NCBI GenBank assembly: GCA_049999765.1 | Contig: JBNGIQ010006039.1 | Coordinates: forward strand, 1-22,580 | Direction: 5' to 3' | Source: Phaeoceros laevis | Taxonomy: Eukaryota > Anthocerotophyta > Anthocerotopsida > Notothyladales | DNA length: 22,580 nt | Shown: positions 1-8,973 of the stretch, piece by piece | Layout of the letters: every line of letters starts with the position of its first letter | Numbering within the stretch: the stretch's first letter is position 1 | Program-made: the position numbers and the translations under genes | Notes under the pieces: generated by a model | The model's database searches: none | What the model was told of the DNA's origin: nothing | What the model saw: only the letters and a program-made list of their open reading frames with translations

Positions 1-140
1 TATTTTGTTTATAACATGGCTATTTGTACCAATGGTAATCACCTGGTGGTTACATCAATTTCTGAGAGACATGATAAAAACCGTTTTTAATTGATATTTA
101 CTAAGTGGTAATTACCAGGCATGTTAAAAATGCCCATCCT
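1..140. other. Flank left of the gypsy LTR, no gene seen
   Basis: This is AT-rich sequence with no supportable ORF. It contains imperfect inverted motifs of the type GGTAAT...ATTACC (about 34-53 and 107-119). It is the left flank of the outer LTR element, and its last five bases (ATCCT) do not match the bases that follow the right LTR. Confidence 0.5.
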
Positions 141-570
141 TGTAATGGACTTACCTACGAGGTAACTAGGTAGTTACCTCAAGTAACACACTAGTTACTT
201 GATATCTAGCTCTAGGGCTAGGTGTTGATTATTGATAGGTTGGGATTTGGGCATGAGTTGAGTGGAGACCTTAAAGGTCTGGCTTTGGAGCTCTGTCTTG
301 AAAGATTCCATTGTAAGCAAGAGCTTGAGTTGGCAACAGCTTGGAGCTCAAGAGATTGAGTTGGCAGATGCCTGGAGCTCTAGAGGCTCTTTGCTGTACT
401 GTACCTTGCTATAGAGAAAGGGCTGTCCACGGTAGAGGGATAGCAAGTCCATCTGCGTTGTAGCAGCTCTGGGTGGGACTTGGGGTCCTAATGCTGTGTC
501 TTGTGTGCAATTGGGCTAACTTTCTGAAGGTAAGATCTAAGGGTAAATCCTCTTTAACCGAGGTCTATCA
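141..570 (+). repeat. Left (5') LTR of the gypsy unit
   Basis: This 430-bp repeat starts TGTAATGG and ends TATCA. It aligns without large gaps to 8974-9404, at about 90% identity by manual count. It carries an internal imperfect 31-bp tandem duplication (327-357 and 358-388). A TATAGA at 410-415 occupies the place of the TATAAA in the right copy. A 9-bp hairpin arm pair (179-187 and 194-202) encloses a 6-bp loop that is inverted relative to the right LTR. Confidence 0.93.
327..388 (+). repeat. Imperfect 31-bp tandem duplication inside the gypsy LTR
   Basis: Two 31-bp units both begin GAGTTGGCA and share a GGAGCTC core. The same duplication is present in the right LTR, so it predates the split of the two copies. 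Confidence 0.6.
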
Positions 571-575
571 TAGTG

Positions 576-587
576 TGGTATCAGAGC
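576..587 (+). other. Gypsy primer binding site (initiator Met tRNA)
   Basis: TGGTATCAGAGC is the classic plant LTR-retrotransposon site complementary to the 3' end of initiator methionine tRNA, where minus-strand cDNA synthesis is primed. It lies 5 nt downstream of the LTR end. Confidence 0.92.
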
Positions 588-654
588 ACTCAGCTCAAGC
601 GATGCTTGAGGAAGAAGAATAAAGTGTAGCTATTGGACAAGCTAGCACCATAGA

Positions 655-1926
655 TTTGCATGACGACATCCGAGCCGGATATGCAAGTGATACTTTGTCA
701 AGACAGCCTTGCAAGAGGCTAGAAGCCCTAATTCCAAGTTCAAGATGCTGGGTGACTTGCTTTATTACAAGCAGAGACTTGAGATTCCACAAGTCCAGAG
801 CCTTCGACAACTATTACTGTCTAAAAACCATGATGCTCTAGCAGCAGGACATCGGAGCATCTCTAGCACATAATATGCGCTCAAGAGAAGGTTCTTCTGG
901 ATGCATATGAAAGATGATGTGACTAATTTTGTGCGCTCAAGATTGTTTGTTTTGTCAACAGAGTAAGGTTGAGCAGGATAAGCCAAGGGGTTTGCTACAA
1001 CCTCTTCCGCCAGCTACATCACCTTGGAGGTCTGTTACGATGGATTTCATCCTAGGATTACCTTCCATTGCTGGTCACACCGCGTTGATGGTGGTGGTGG
1101 ATAGGTTTACAAAAGCCATGCATTTTATTCCTACAAAGACCATAGTTTTTGCTAAGGAAGTAGTTGTTTTATTTGTTCAGCATGTGTTCAAGCATCATGG
1201 TCTTCCCAGGACAATTATATCTGACAGGGATGGTAGGTTCACTAGCAAAGTTGGGCGTGAGGTCATGAGATTGGTGGGAACCAAGTTGTTATTCAGCACA
1301 TCCTTCCATCTTAAGACAGATGGCCAGTCAGAAAGGGTGAACAGTTGTGTAGAGGAATATTTACGCCATTATGTTCTTGATCTAAGGGATTGGAGCAAGC
1401 ATTTGTTCATGGCAGAGTTTGCTTACAACAATAGTGTGCATAGCTCCATAGGTTTTAGACCCATGGAGATGCATGGGACAGATGCCTTAGAGCCTTTTGG
1501 ACTAATAATTGCAGAGGAGTTGCAAAAAGCTAGCAAGACTTCCAAGGCTTTTGTGAATGATCTGCTTGAGGTGCAAAAAATTGCTAGGCAACATTTGGAA
1601 AAGGCTCAAGCAAGACAGAAGAAATATGCAGACTTAAAGTGCAAGGAAACTGAGTTCCAGGAGGGAGATCTATCAAGTGTGGCTTCGCCTAAAACATTTT
1701 CCTGTTCCTAAGGGAATGGTTTCCAAGCTTATGCCAAGATATGGCGGACCTTTCCTGATCACCAAGAGGATTGGTCAAGTGGCTTACAAGCTACAACTAC
1801 CAAACTAGCTACACATGCATCCTGTTTTCCATGTCTCTTTGTTGAAACCTGTTGTTCCAGGAGACGAGAGACCCAACATGCAGAGGAAGCGCTATATTTA
1901 TATGGCCAAGTCTCCAGATGGCCTAC
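655..1926 (+). pseudogene. Gypsy integrase remnant (zinc-binding region, catalytic core, C-terminal part)
   Basis: Decayed pol. Around 655-930, scattered over several frames, are pieces of the region just before integrase and of its HHCC zinc-binding domain, ending in a CxxC followed by QQSK (929-970). The longest open stretch, 929-1711, holds the catalytic core. All three acidic residues of the DDE triad are visible: Asp in MDFI near residue 39, Asp in ISDRDGRF, and Glu in DGQSERVN. A frameshift near 1676 moves the reading to another frame, where a GPF-type integrase C-terminal motif (YGGPFLI) follows, and a stop occurs near 1806. The copia insertion cuts the frame at 1926. Upstream protease, RT and RNase H are absent. 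Integrase would join element cDNA to chromosomal DNA; this copy cannot encode a full enzyme. Confidence 0.9.
1922..1926 (+). repeat. Copia target-site duplication, left copy (CCTAC)
   Basis: CCTAC directly precedes the copia 5' LTR and is repeated exactly at 8773-8777 directly after the 3' LTR. With one copy counted, the gypsy reading frame continues across the junction into the chromodomain, confirming the insertion point. Confidence 0.95.
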
Positions 1927-2175
1927 TAAAGATGGATAAAATAGTTTATATCCATCATTAAGTAATAAACGATAAGTAGTAAATAGGGCAGATAGTAATC
2001 GGTGAGATTACTAACGGTATCACTAAGGGGTTCCACCCCAACTACCAACGGTCACACTTCACAGGACACGACGGTTGTGTTCAAGTCCTTTTAAGTGGCC
2101 AGACGGCCCTCATAAACATTCATTCTTTTCTCTGATCAATCTTGCCTACTCTCTTCCAATCCTAGCATTCTAATA
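1927..2175 (+). repeat. Copia 5' LTR
   Basis: This 249-bp repeat starts TAAAGATGG and ends TCTAATA. Compared with the 3' LTR it has six substitutions and no indels. The boundaries are fixed by the target duplication on one side and the primer binding site, which begins at the very next base, on the other. Confidence 0.95.
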
Positions 2176-2187
2176 TGGTATCAGAGC
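2176..2187 (+). other. Copia primer binding site (initiator Met tRNA)
   Basis: TGGTATCAGAGC abuts the 5' LTR with no spacer. It is the same site type as in the gypsy unit, complementary to the 3' end of initiator Met tRNA. Confidence 0.93.
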
Positions 2188-2397
2188 TGTGATGGAGAAC
2201 GTGCCGCCATCACGCACCTGCAAGACCTGTAAGAGCTGGAATTGCATCAGAAACTTAAGCCACAAAGAATTCCGTGCAGCAATCTCAGCTCTTCGAGTGT
2301 CTCTTACCAGATTTGGTGCGATGGCCGATGCGTTCCTTGCAAGCGTCGTCAGTCATTACTACGACTGACTGAGCGCTATGCCGAGAGCGCGAGGACG

Positions 2398-2573
2398 AGG
2401 CAAGCAGGCGCCACAAGATCCAGCCTTTGGCAGTCNNNNNNNNNNNNNNNNNNNNNNNNNNNNNNNNNNNNNNNNNNNNNNNNNNNNNNNNNNNNNNNNN
2501 NNNNNNNNNNNNNNNNNNNNNNNNNNNNNNNNNNNAGGCAAGCAGGCGCCACAAGATCCAGCCTTTGGCAGTC
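2398..2573. other. 100-N assembly gap flanked by identical 38-bp ends
   Basis: Ns occupy 2436-2535, exactly 100. The 38 bases before the gap (2398-2435) are identical to the 38 bases after it (2536-2573). The likely reading is two contigs that overlap by 38 bp and were scaffolded with a placeholder gap instead of being merged. Collapsing one copy and the Ns removes 138 nt, a multiple of three, so the surrounding frame does not change. Confidence 0.85.
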
Positions 2574-3068
2574 GCGGCACCCCGGAGGATATCCACCTGG
2601 GAAACTTGCATCGGTTCTTTGCATCCCACTGCAATTTCAATCTTCCACACACGCACGGTGATCACAGGCGTCAGAACAAACGTTAATTTAGGCGTCGCAC
2701 AGCCCAGCACTGTCAGCGATCCCAGAAACCAGACCTGCTTGCCTCCATTAGAAGTCAGGTTAGGAAAAATATTCAAGAAGCGTTAAAGATCTCAGAATTG
2801 AGAGCACGTGAACTTGCACGCCCCAAAGTGTACGATTTCAATTCATTCCCTACACCAACAGATGAATTGCTTGTGGAGGTGTTTGCCCTGGTCAAATCGC
2901 AGACGTCACAAGTTAAAAACGCACGCAGAGCAGGCACGTTAGCGATCTGTGAACCTGTCCCAAGATATTACTAGTCTTAGCACACATATCAGGACTCTTA
3001 CCGGTCATATCAAGAATCTTTCTCTTGCTTCATTGAAAAATTCCTTCTCTGAATTCACTTCATCCAAT

Positions 3069-3131
3069 GCACCGGTTCATATCTCAAATGCGTCGTTTCA
3101 GACCTCAGATGCGTCGGTTCATACCTCGCAG
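3069..3131 (+). repeat. Three 21-bp tandem units in copia gag
   Basis: Three imperfect 21-bp units (3069-3089, 3090-3110, 3111-3131) encode three 7-residue repeats: APVHISN, ASFQTSD, ASVHTSQ. The spacing keeps frame, suggesting a short linker that expanded by codon-register duplication. Confidence 0.7.
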
Positions 3132-4337
3132 CAAGAACCAGAGTCAGATATTATGAAGATGATCACAGCAGTTCAAACAACTCACCGAGGCTTCTCCGAA
3201 CAAGCAAGAACCCTCGCAATTGGAACTGAATTGCCATTGTGAAGACTGGCTCATGTCACAAGGACGTGGAAGTTGGAACGATAAAGGCAAAGGAAGTGAC
3301 AAAGGCACATGCAAACCAAAAACTGAAAGTCGTGGCACTGGTCGGGGTACAAGTAGAGCCAACACACCTCCGCCTGGTCCTGCTGATCCACTTTCACTCC
3401 TCTCTCCTTCCTCTTCACAAGGTAGTTCACGCACTGTAGACCCAGCACTCGATCGTATTCAGAGAGCACGCCTTGCAAAGGCTCTTGCAGAAGCACGAAA
3501 GAAACAAGCTGAGTTAATAGCACGAACACTTGCAAATCAAGTCTTACAGAATATGGCAAATCCACCAGTCATCACAAACCTGAAAATAGATTTTAAGGAG
3601 AAGGATTGCTTCTCTTGCACATAGTTTGATATTTGGTCACTTAGAGTCCAAACAATTTTTAAAGAGAATGGCCTGTGGGGAATTGTCACTGGTATTGTAC
3701 CAAAGCCTGCTGCTGCCACCGCTTCTGCTGCTGCACTCGAGGCTTGGAAGAAGCTCGACCTGAGAGCACTCGGAGTGATCCAATCCGCCTTGGATGGATC
3801 AATGATGTCACATACTCAAGATGTGGACAATACTAAAGAAGCATGGGACTCTCTCACGCATACATATCAAGTCAATAATGGCTCTTCTCTAGTCGGAGCA
3901 ACAAGAGCTTTCTACACTTGTAAGATGTGTGAACATGAGCCAGTGGAGCAGCATGTGGTAAAGTTTCGACAGCTATGTTCAAAATTTACCTCTAGTGGAA
4001 CGAAGACCACAGAGATGCAGGCAGCAGTTGTCCTCCTTCTCTTTCTTCCTCCAAGCTATCGCACTTTCGTCAGCAACCAGAGTTCAGCGTTAAGACTTGC
4101 AGCACAGAATGCACCTGCTGGACAACAATCGGATGTTACGTTAGCTGATGTAATCGGAGCTCTTCTCGAGGAAGAGTCCACCAGGACTGTAAATCAAGGC
4201 GGCAACTCCTCTCGAGGAGAGTCCTCCACACGGTCGCTCTATGCTAATAAGGGGCTCAGGAGACAACCACCAAGGCAGGCCTGGACATCAAGTAACAACA
4301 ACAGTACATTCAAAGACGTGCCCCACAAGCTCCAGTT

Positions 4338-4770
4338 AAAAAGAAGGGACCCTGCAACTGGTGTCTCATACCTGGTCAATGGGAAGCTGATTGCCGAAAG
4401 AAAAAGGCAAACGAGCCAAGAAGGACAGCACCGCAAGAATCTAATGTGGTGCAGCGAAAGCCAAATACCTTACTCGCTGTATGCGTGGTTTCCACTACGT
4501 CGAACAAACATGTTTGGTTCATAGATTCAGGTGCGTCCTCCCACATTTGTCACTGCAAAAAGTCCTTCTCTGAGTTTAAGTGGACCCACACCACCTGGAT
4601 AGTTCGTCTTGCTTGGAGATGATAGTGGTCTGCAGATAGAAGGTATGGGATCAGTTCATGTCGTTCTAAGTGATAGAACCACACTAGTCCTTGAAGACAT
4701 ACTACACGTACCTTCCATGGTCAAAAACCTGGTGTCGGTTCGCAAGTTGACAACATAGCACACTCTGAAT
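4338..4770 (+). pseudogene. Copia zinc knuckle and protease remnant
   Basis: In a frame different from the preceding gag part, 4353-4394 encodes a C-x2-C-x4-Q-x4-C knuckle in which the usual histidine is glutamine (CAA at 4377). About 125 nt further on is the aspartic protease active-site motif DSGASSH (Asp at 4524-4526). From about 4600 the frame has several stops, so the protease is not intact. The knuckle normally binds element RNA, and the protease cleaves the Gag-Pol precursor. Confidence 0.85.
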
Positions 4771-5688
4771 GTGTCTTTCACGGGTATGCAATGCACAGTC
4801 ACCGACCCACAATATAAAAACAAGTTAGCTACCGGTGCTCCCTTGCATGACCTGTATCAACTTAATATCACATTCAAGCTAGGTATCCCTCTTGCACGAG
4901 TACACGTATATATCAATCAAGAGGCTCAACAGAGAGACGATGCTATGCTGTGGCATTGCCGGCTAGGCCATGCCAACTTCGACAAAATTAAAACCATGGT
5001 GACAAGTAACTCACTTTACAGAGAGAAGTTCATGCTTCCATTTACTGATAAGCAGTTTTGTGAAGCATGCATATTCAGGAAGCACCAGCAACTTCCCTAT
5101 ACTGATGACAACCCCACACGAGCCACCAAACTTCTCGAAGTTGTACATACTGACCTGTGCGGCCCCATGTCTACAGCCACCTTGGCCGGCGCACTGTGTA
5201 TTCTCTCTTTCATTGACGACTGGAGCAGGTATGTTGTGGTTTACCTTATCAAACACAAGAGCCAGACTCTTGGTTGTTTTAAGGAGTATGTCTCCTTTGC
5301 CCAATGCCAAACTGGAGAGCAACTTAAGACCCTGCGCAGTGACAATGGCGGGGAGTACATATCAGCAGCATTTCAGGATTATTGCAAGGAGTTGGGGATA
5401 CATCGTCAACTTACTGTACCTTATACTTCCTCGCAAAATCCTTTGGCTGAACTGAATAACAAGCATCTCCAGTCTGTGGCAAAGGCCATGCTTAAAGTAT
5501 CTGGCCTTACCCGAGGCTATTGGGGTGAGGCTGTAGCTACCGCAACCTACATAAGAAACAGGCTGCCTACCAAAGCTTACAGTGGAGCCATGCCATTTGA
5601 AAGATGGACTAGCCACAAGCCCCGCATTAATCACTTGCGTATTTTTGGCTCCCCTGCATACGCATACCTTGCAGAAAAACAAGGGTGA
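4771..5688 (+). pseudogene. Copia integrase remnant
   Basis: An open stretch of 305 codons covers most of integrase. The HHCC zinc-binding site is present (LWHCRLGH followed by CEACIFRKH). The catalytic core shows DLCGPM, FIDDWSRY, LRSDNGGEY and a Glu in the LAELNNK segment, so all three acidic positions appear to be kept. The C-terminal part reads LRIFGSPAYAY and ends at a TGA at 5686-5688, where the homologous frame continues in another register (5685 onward), indicating a one-base frameshift. The start given is only the first ATG of the open stretch; the protein was part of a polyprotein. Confidence 0.88.
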
Positions 5689-7838
5689 AGTTAGACTACA
5701 AGGCACGGAAATATGTGTTCATAGGATACACTGAAGGTATCAAAGGCTACAAGCTTCTAGACCCAGCCTCCAGAACAACTATCCATGCACGTAGCGTAGT
5801 GTTCAATGAGAAATTGTTACTTACACCTGCTGTAAGTCATCCTCAGTCGAAAGAGCAACCTCCCTTTGATAATGACACAATTGAAGAAAATGAAGGACTC
5901 ACAGCAGTATCCACGACTCCGAATGTCGTTCCCTCACATCCTGCCAGCTCCTCACAGTCGGTAGTACCTACTGCATCATATCTTGATAGTGATAGTGACG
6001 AGGAGCCGTCTGATTTCCCTGAAGACGAAGTCGAACCGGTCAGTGAAGGGCAAAATAATACATGTGAAACTGAAGAGCCTTCAAGTACATCTCTATATGA
6101 GGATGATGTAGTACCTGAAGTGGAGGAAGAGCAGGCACCTCGACGCAGCTCCAGATATCATACCACGTCACCAGCAGAGTGGAACAGTCCACCACTTACA
6201 TACCAAACCTTCCTGGTACAGGAAGACACACTACTTGACTTGGGAGAACCCCAGTCATACCAGGAGACGATCAGTTGACCTGACAAGGAAAAATGGCATG
6301 CTGCCATCGAATCGGATTACTAGTCCATTATGGAAAATAAGACTTGGGTGCTCGAAGACTTACCACCTGGCAGGAAGGCGGTAACTTGTAAGTGGGTTTT
6401 CAAATTGAAAAGAGCTGTTGATGGCACTGTGGCAAGATACAAAGCAAGATTGGTTGCACGTGGTTATAGCCAAGTGGAGGGACTTGACTACCAAGAAACC
6501 TTATCTCCAGTGGTCCGGGCGACCTCCATTCGCACCTTCTTGGCAATAGCTGCTCAGCATGACTATCTGCTGCAGCACATGGACGTCAAGACCGCATTCC
6601 TGAATGGAGACTTGGAAGAAACCATCTATATGCGTCAGCCAGAGGGGTATGTTGACCCCAAGAACCCAAACAAGGTATGCAGACTAATTAAAACTCTGTA
6701 TGGGTTAAAGCAGTCACCACGTGAGTGGTACAAAAGAATTGACACGTACCTGAAAAAGTGTGGGTTTGTACAAAGTAGTGTTACTCGAATGTGTACAAAC
6801 TTCACGACAAGAATGGTGTAGCCTATCTAGCCTTGTACATAGATGATGCATGCGGTAATAATATCTAGCAGTCCATCACAAATGAGCAAGGTGAAAGGCA
6901 TACTTACGTCAGAGTTTTCTATGATTGACTTAGGACAACTAACCTGGTTCTTAGGAATTCAGATACACCAGAACCTGAGTAAGCACACCATCTTTATACA
7001 TCAGGCACAGTTCGTCGTCCAGGTCCTCGCACGGTTTAGGATGCAGAACGCCACACCAGCTGCAACACCAATGGCAGCAGGTGAGAAGCTGACACTGGAA
7101 CAATGCCCACAAAACGAAAAAGAACGCATGCAAATGGAGAAGATTCCATATAGGCCGGCAGTGGGAGTACTCATCTATTTCAGGAATTGGACGCGCCTTG
7201 AGCTTTCACATGCTATAGGAGTGACTTCCCAGTTCCTCTCCAACTACGGCTCAGCACACTGGATAGCAGTTCAAAGATGCATGCGCTACCTTGGCAGCAC
7301 ACCCAAACTTGGCCTCCTGTACAAGCAACGACCAAGAAATTTGCTTCTCACTTGCTACTGTGATGCGGATTGGGCAGCCAACTCTGACAGCCGGCGCTCC
7401 ATTTCTGCACACTGCCTAATGCTTGGGCAAGATGAGAATCAAGCAACAATCATTTTGTGGCACAGTAAGAAGCAGCCAGTAGTGGCTCTGTCCTCAACTG
7501 AGGCAGAGTACATCTCTGCAAGAACAGCAGCACAAGACATAATACATGGCAGGGAATTGTTAGCATTACTTGGCGAGGCTCAGCAGGCACCAACGCTTCT
7601 CTTGAGCGACAATCAATCAGCCATAGCACTCGCCCAGAACCCTGTCATGCATGCCAGGACAAAACACAATGAAATTAAGCATCATTTCATACGTCAAGTA
7701 ATTTTTGATGGACATGCTAACCTACAGTTTGTCTCAACGCATGATAACATTGCAAACCTGCTTACTAAAGCACTTCCCAGAGAGAAGTATGAGGAGTTTG
7801 CAGCTGCAATGGGGTTAGTACAGGACCCAGAGTCCTAG
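5685..7838 (+). pseudogene. Copia reverse transcriptase and RNase H remnant
   Basis: The frame opens with the end of integrase (KARKYVFIGY) and an acidic linker, then crosses two in-frame stops (6276 and about 6321) before RT. RT motifs are clear: KWVFKLK, KARLVARGYSQ, MDVKTAFLNGDLEE and LYGLKQSPREWY. The catalytic YIDD (about 6836-6847) sits in a short different frame between a stop at 6819 and the next open stretch, so the active site is bracketed by two frameshifts. 6843-7838 gives the end of RT (FLGIQI) and RNase H (CDADWA, SSTEAEY, TKHNEIKHHFIRQ), ending in a natural-looking TAG. RT and RNase H copy element RNA into DNA. This copy is inactive. Confidence 0.92.
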
Positions 7839-7894
7839 GCACCCTTGCTGTCCACCTAGCTAGCACTGAGACTCTAATCCTGCAGCATTTCAAG

Positions 7895-8359
7895 ATGGGT
7901 AGAATCTTCTGGATGGCATCTCTATTGCGCAGCGCCACCAAGGCTCTGCGCCAGCAAAGGCATGCAGTCAGAAGAAGCTATCAACATGAGCTGTAGTGGG
8001 AGGAGTCGGAGCAATCAAAAGAGTGTCCCATAGCGGATGATCTGATGACCGTCTTTAGTGAACTCATAGCCGGCATACATGAACCTATCAAAGCAATTCA
8101 GCAAGCATCGGAACGGAGCTCTAGTTGCGAGGCGAGGGAATCCTTGTGCAAGCCGCCACTTTGAGTGCGCAAGCTCCAACTTGTCATCAATGGAGTAGAT
8201 TTTGGCGAACTCTCTGCAGACCTTGCATGGGCGGCGTCAGCGCAATATGCATGCACACAAGACCAACACCGGCGCCAGGATTACTGCCTCAAGCTCACGC
8301 TCCGCCATCGACCTTGCTCAGCTGCCAAGCTCAGACGTAAGCCGACTGTAAAATCCTAG
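7895..8359 (+). pseudogene. Possible extra ORF downstream of copia pol, with two stops
   Basis: After the pol stop, a second reading frame (offset from pol) starts at ATG 7895 and can be followed for 154 codons to a TAG at 8357-8359, interrupted by a TAG at 7994 and a TGA at 8162. The predicted segments have mixed, protein-like composition (for example ADDLMTVFSELIAGIHEPIK) but I recognise no domain. Some plant copia groups carry a post-pol ORF, often called env-like; this one is short and shows no obvious signal peptide or membrane span. It may equally be untranslated spacer that happens to have few stops. Confidence 0.3.
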
Positions 8360-8514
8360 TGAATGAAGTCGCGATCAAGTGAAGTCCGGAAGTAAGCTAC
8401 GTTTCGAGGTTTTTTGACAAAAAGCTGTCTGCGGGCGAAGTAAGCCGGGAAACCCTAACTCAAGCGACCTTTCTTAATTATGGTTACAAATCCTAACTCA
8501 AGCCAATGCTGGCT

Positions 8515-8523
8515 AAGTGGGAG
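8515..8523 (+). other. Copia polypurine tract
   Basis: AAGTGGGAG lies immediately upstream of the 3' LTR. It is the position and composition expected for the primer of plus-strand DNA synthesis. The stretch from 8360 to here holds no gene that I can see; it contains the 12-mer CCTAACTCAAGC twice. Confidence 0.7.
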
Positions 8524-8772
8524 TAAAGATGGATAAAATAGTTTATATCGAGCATTAAGTAATAAACGATAAATAGTAAATAGGGCAGATAGTAATCGGT
8601 GAGATTACTAACGGTATCACTGAGGGGTTCCACCCCAACTACCAACGGTCACACTTCACAGGACACGACGGTTGTGTTCAAGTCCTTTTAAGTGGCCACA
8701 CGGCCCTCATAAACATTCATTCTTTTCTCTGATCAATCTTGCCTACTCTCTTCCGATCCTAGCATTCTAATA
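8524..8772 (+). repeat. Copia 3' LTR
   Basis: It is 249 bp, the same length as the 5' LTR, with six substitutions, and starts TAAAGATGG and ends TCTAATA. It is followed directly by the second CCTAC. Confidence 0.95.
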
Positions 8773-8777
8773 CCTAC
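8773..8777 (+). repeat. Copia target-site duplication, right copy (CCTAC)
   Basis: An exact match to 1922-1926. Confidence 0.95.
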
Positions 8778-8944
8778 GAGAGGTGGAGGCCTACCTTGAG
8801 GAGAAGGTCAACATAGTAAACTGCAGACCTGAGCCATGTTATCTGGTCAAGTGGAGAGACGTTGAAACACCAACTTGGATCTCTCTGAAGGATCTATAAG
8901 ATGGAATGAAGTACATCCTTTCTAAGTACCAAGGTCTTTGCTGA
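8773..8944 (+). pseudogene. Gypsy integrase tail and chromodomain remnant
   Basis: Directly after the copia insertion, the gypsy frame resumes in register with the part before 1926 when one CCTAC is counted. It encodes a chromodomain-like segment: a REVEAYLEEK stretch, then YLVKWR and a TPTWISL motif, followed by a stop at 8897 and a second at 8942. Chromodomains at the integrase C-terminus of chromoviruses are thought to steer integration to particular chromatin. The in-frame TAA at 8897 falls where the last helix of the domain should be, so the domain is truncated or the stop is a decay mutation. Confidence 0.82.
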
Positions 8945-8962
8945 GGACAGCGAATTCTAGTT

Positions 8963-8971
8963 GGTGGGGAG
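8963..8971 (+). other. Gypsy polypurine tract
   Basis: A GGTGGGGAG purine-rich run ends 2 nt before the TG of the right LTR, as expected for the plus-strand primer. Confidence 0.75.
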
Positions 8972-8973
8972 TC

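Larger units (their letters stand above)
2192..4524 (+). pseudogene. Copia gag region, decayed
   Basis: An ATG lies 4 nt after the primer binding site and opens a frame that begins with a Cys-rich patch (TCKTCKSWNC). It runs, with stops at 2366, 2684 and 2972, to about 2974. The reading then shifts to a second frame (about 2949-3242) and to a third (about 3220-4524, with a stop at 3622). The third frame contains a Gag capsid-like region of the UBN2 or retrotransposon-gag type, with motifs such as LWGIVTGIVP and an AWDSLTHTYQ segment near 3840. Near 4330-4350 the coding signal shifts frame again into the zinc knuckle. Gag would form the virus-like particle that packages element RNA. The assembly gap lies within the N-terminal part. 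No single frame can give a full protein. Confidence 0.8.
1927..8772 (+). mobile_element. Ty1/copia LTR retrotransposon inserted in the gypsy unit
   Basis: A structurally complete but coding-defective copia element: 249-bp LTRs at both ends, initiator Met primer binding site, gag, protease, integrase, RT and RNase H in the copia order, a purine tract before the 3' LTR, and a perfect 5-bp target duplication CCTAC. The two LTRs differ at 6 of 249 positions (about 2.4%), so it inserted long after the gypsy LTRs diverged. The LTR ends are TA...TA rather than TG...CA. The gag-pol frame is broken by several stops and frameshifts, so it can only be mobilised in trans. It lies in the same orientation as the gypsy unit and AIR9. 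I cannot assign a named copia lineage from the sequence alone. Confidence 0.95.

Noticed and set aside
2242-2786. Several ORFs running through the N gap on both strands
   Set aside because: They exist only because Ns are read as open codons; the gap is probably an unmerged overlap. Only the frame from 2192 has support from context.
8125-8340. 71-codon ORF overlapping the post-pol region
   Set aside because: It overlaps the longer alternative frame from 7895, has Cys/Pro/His-rich random composition and no recognised domain.
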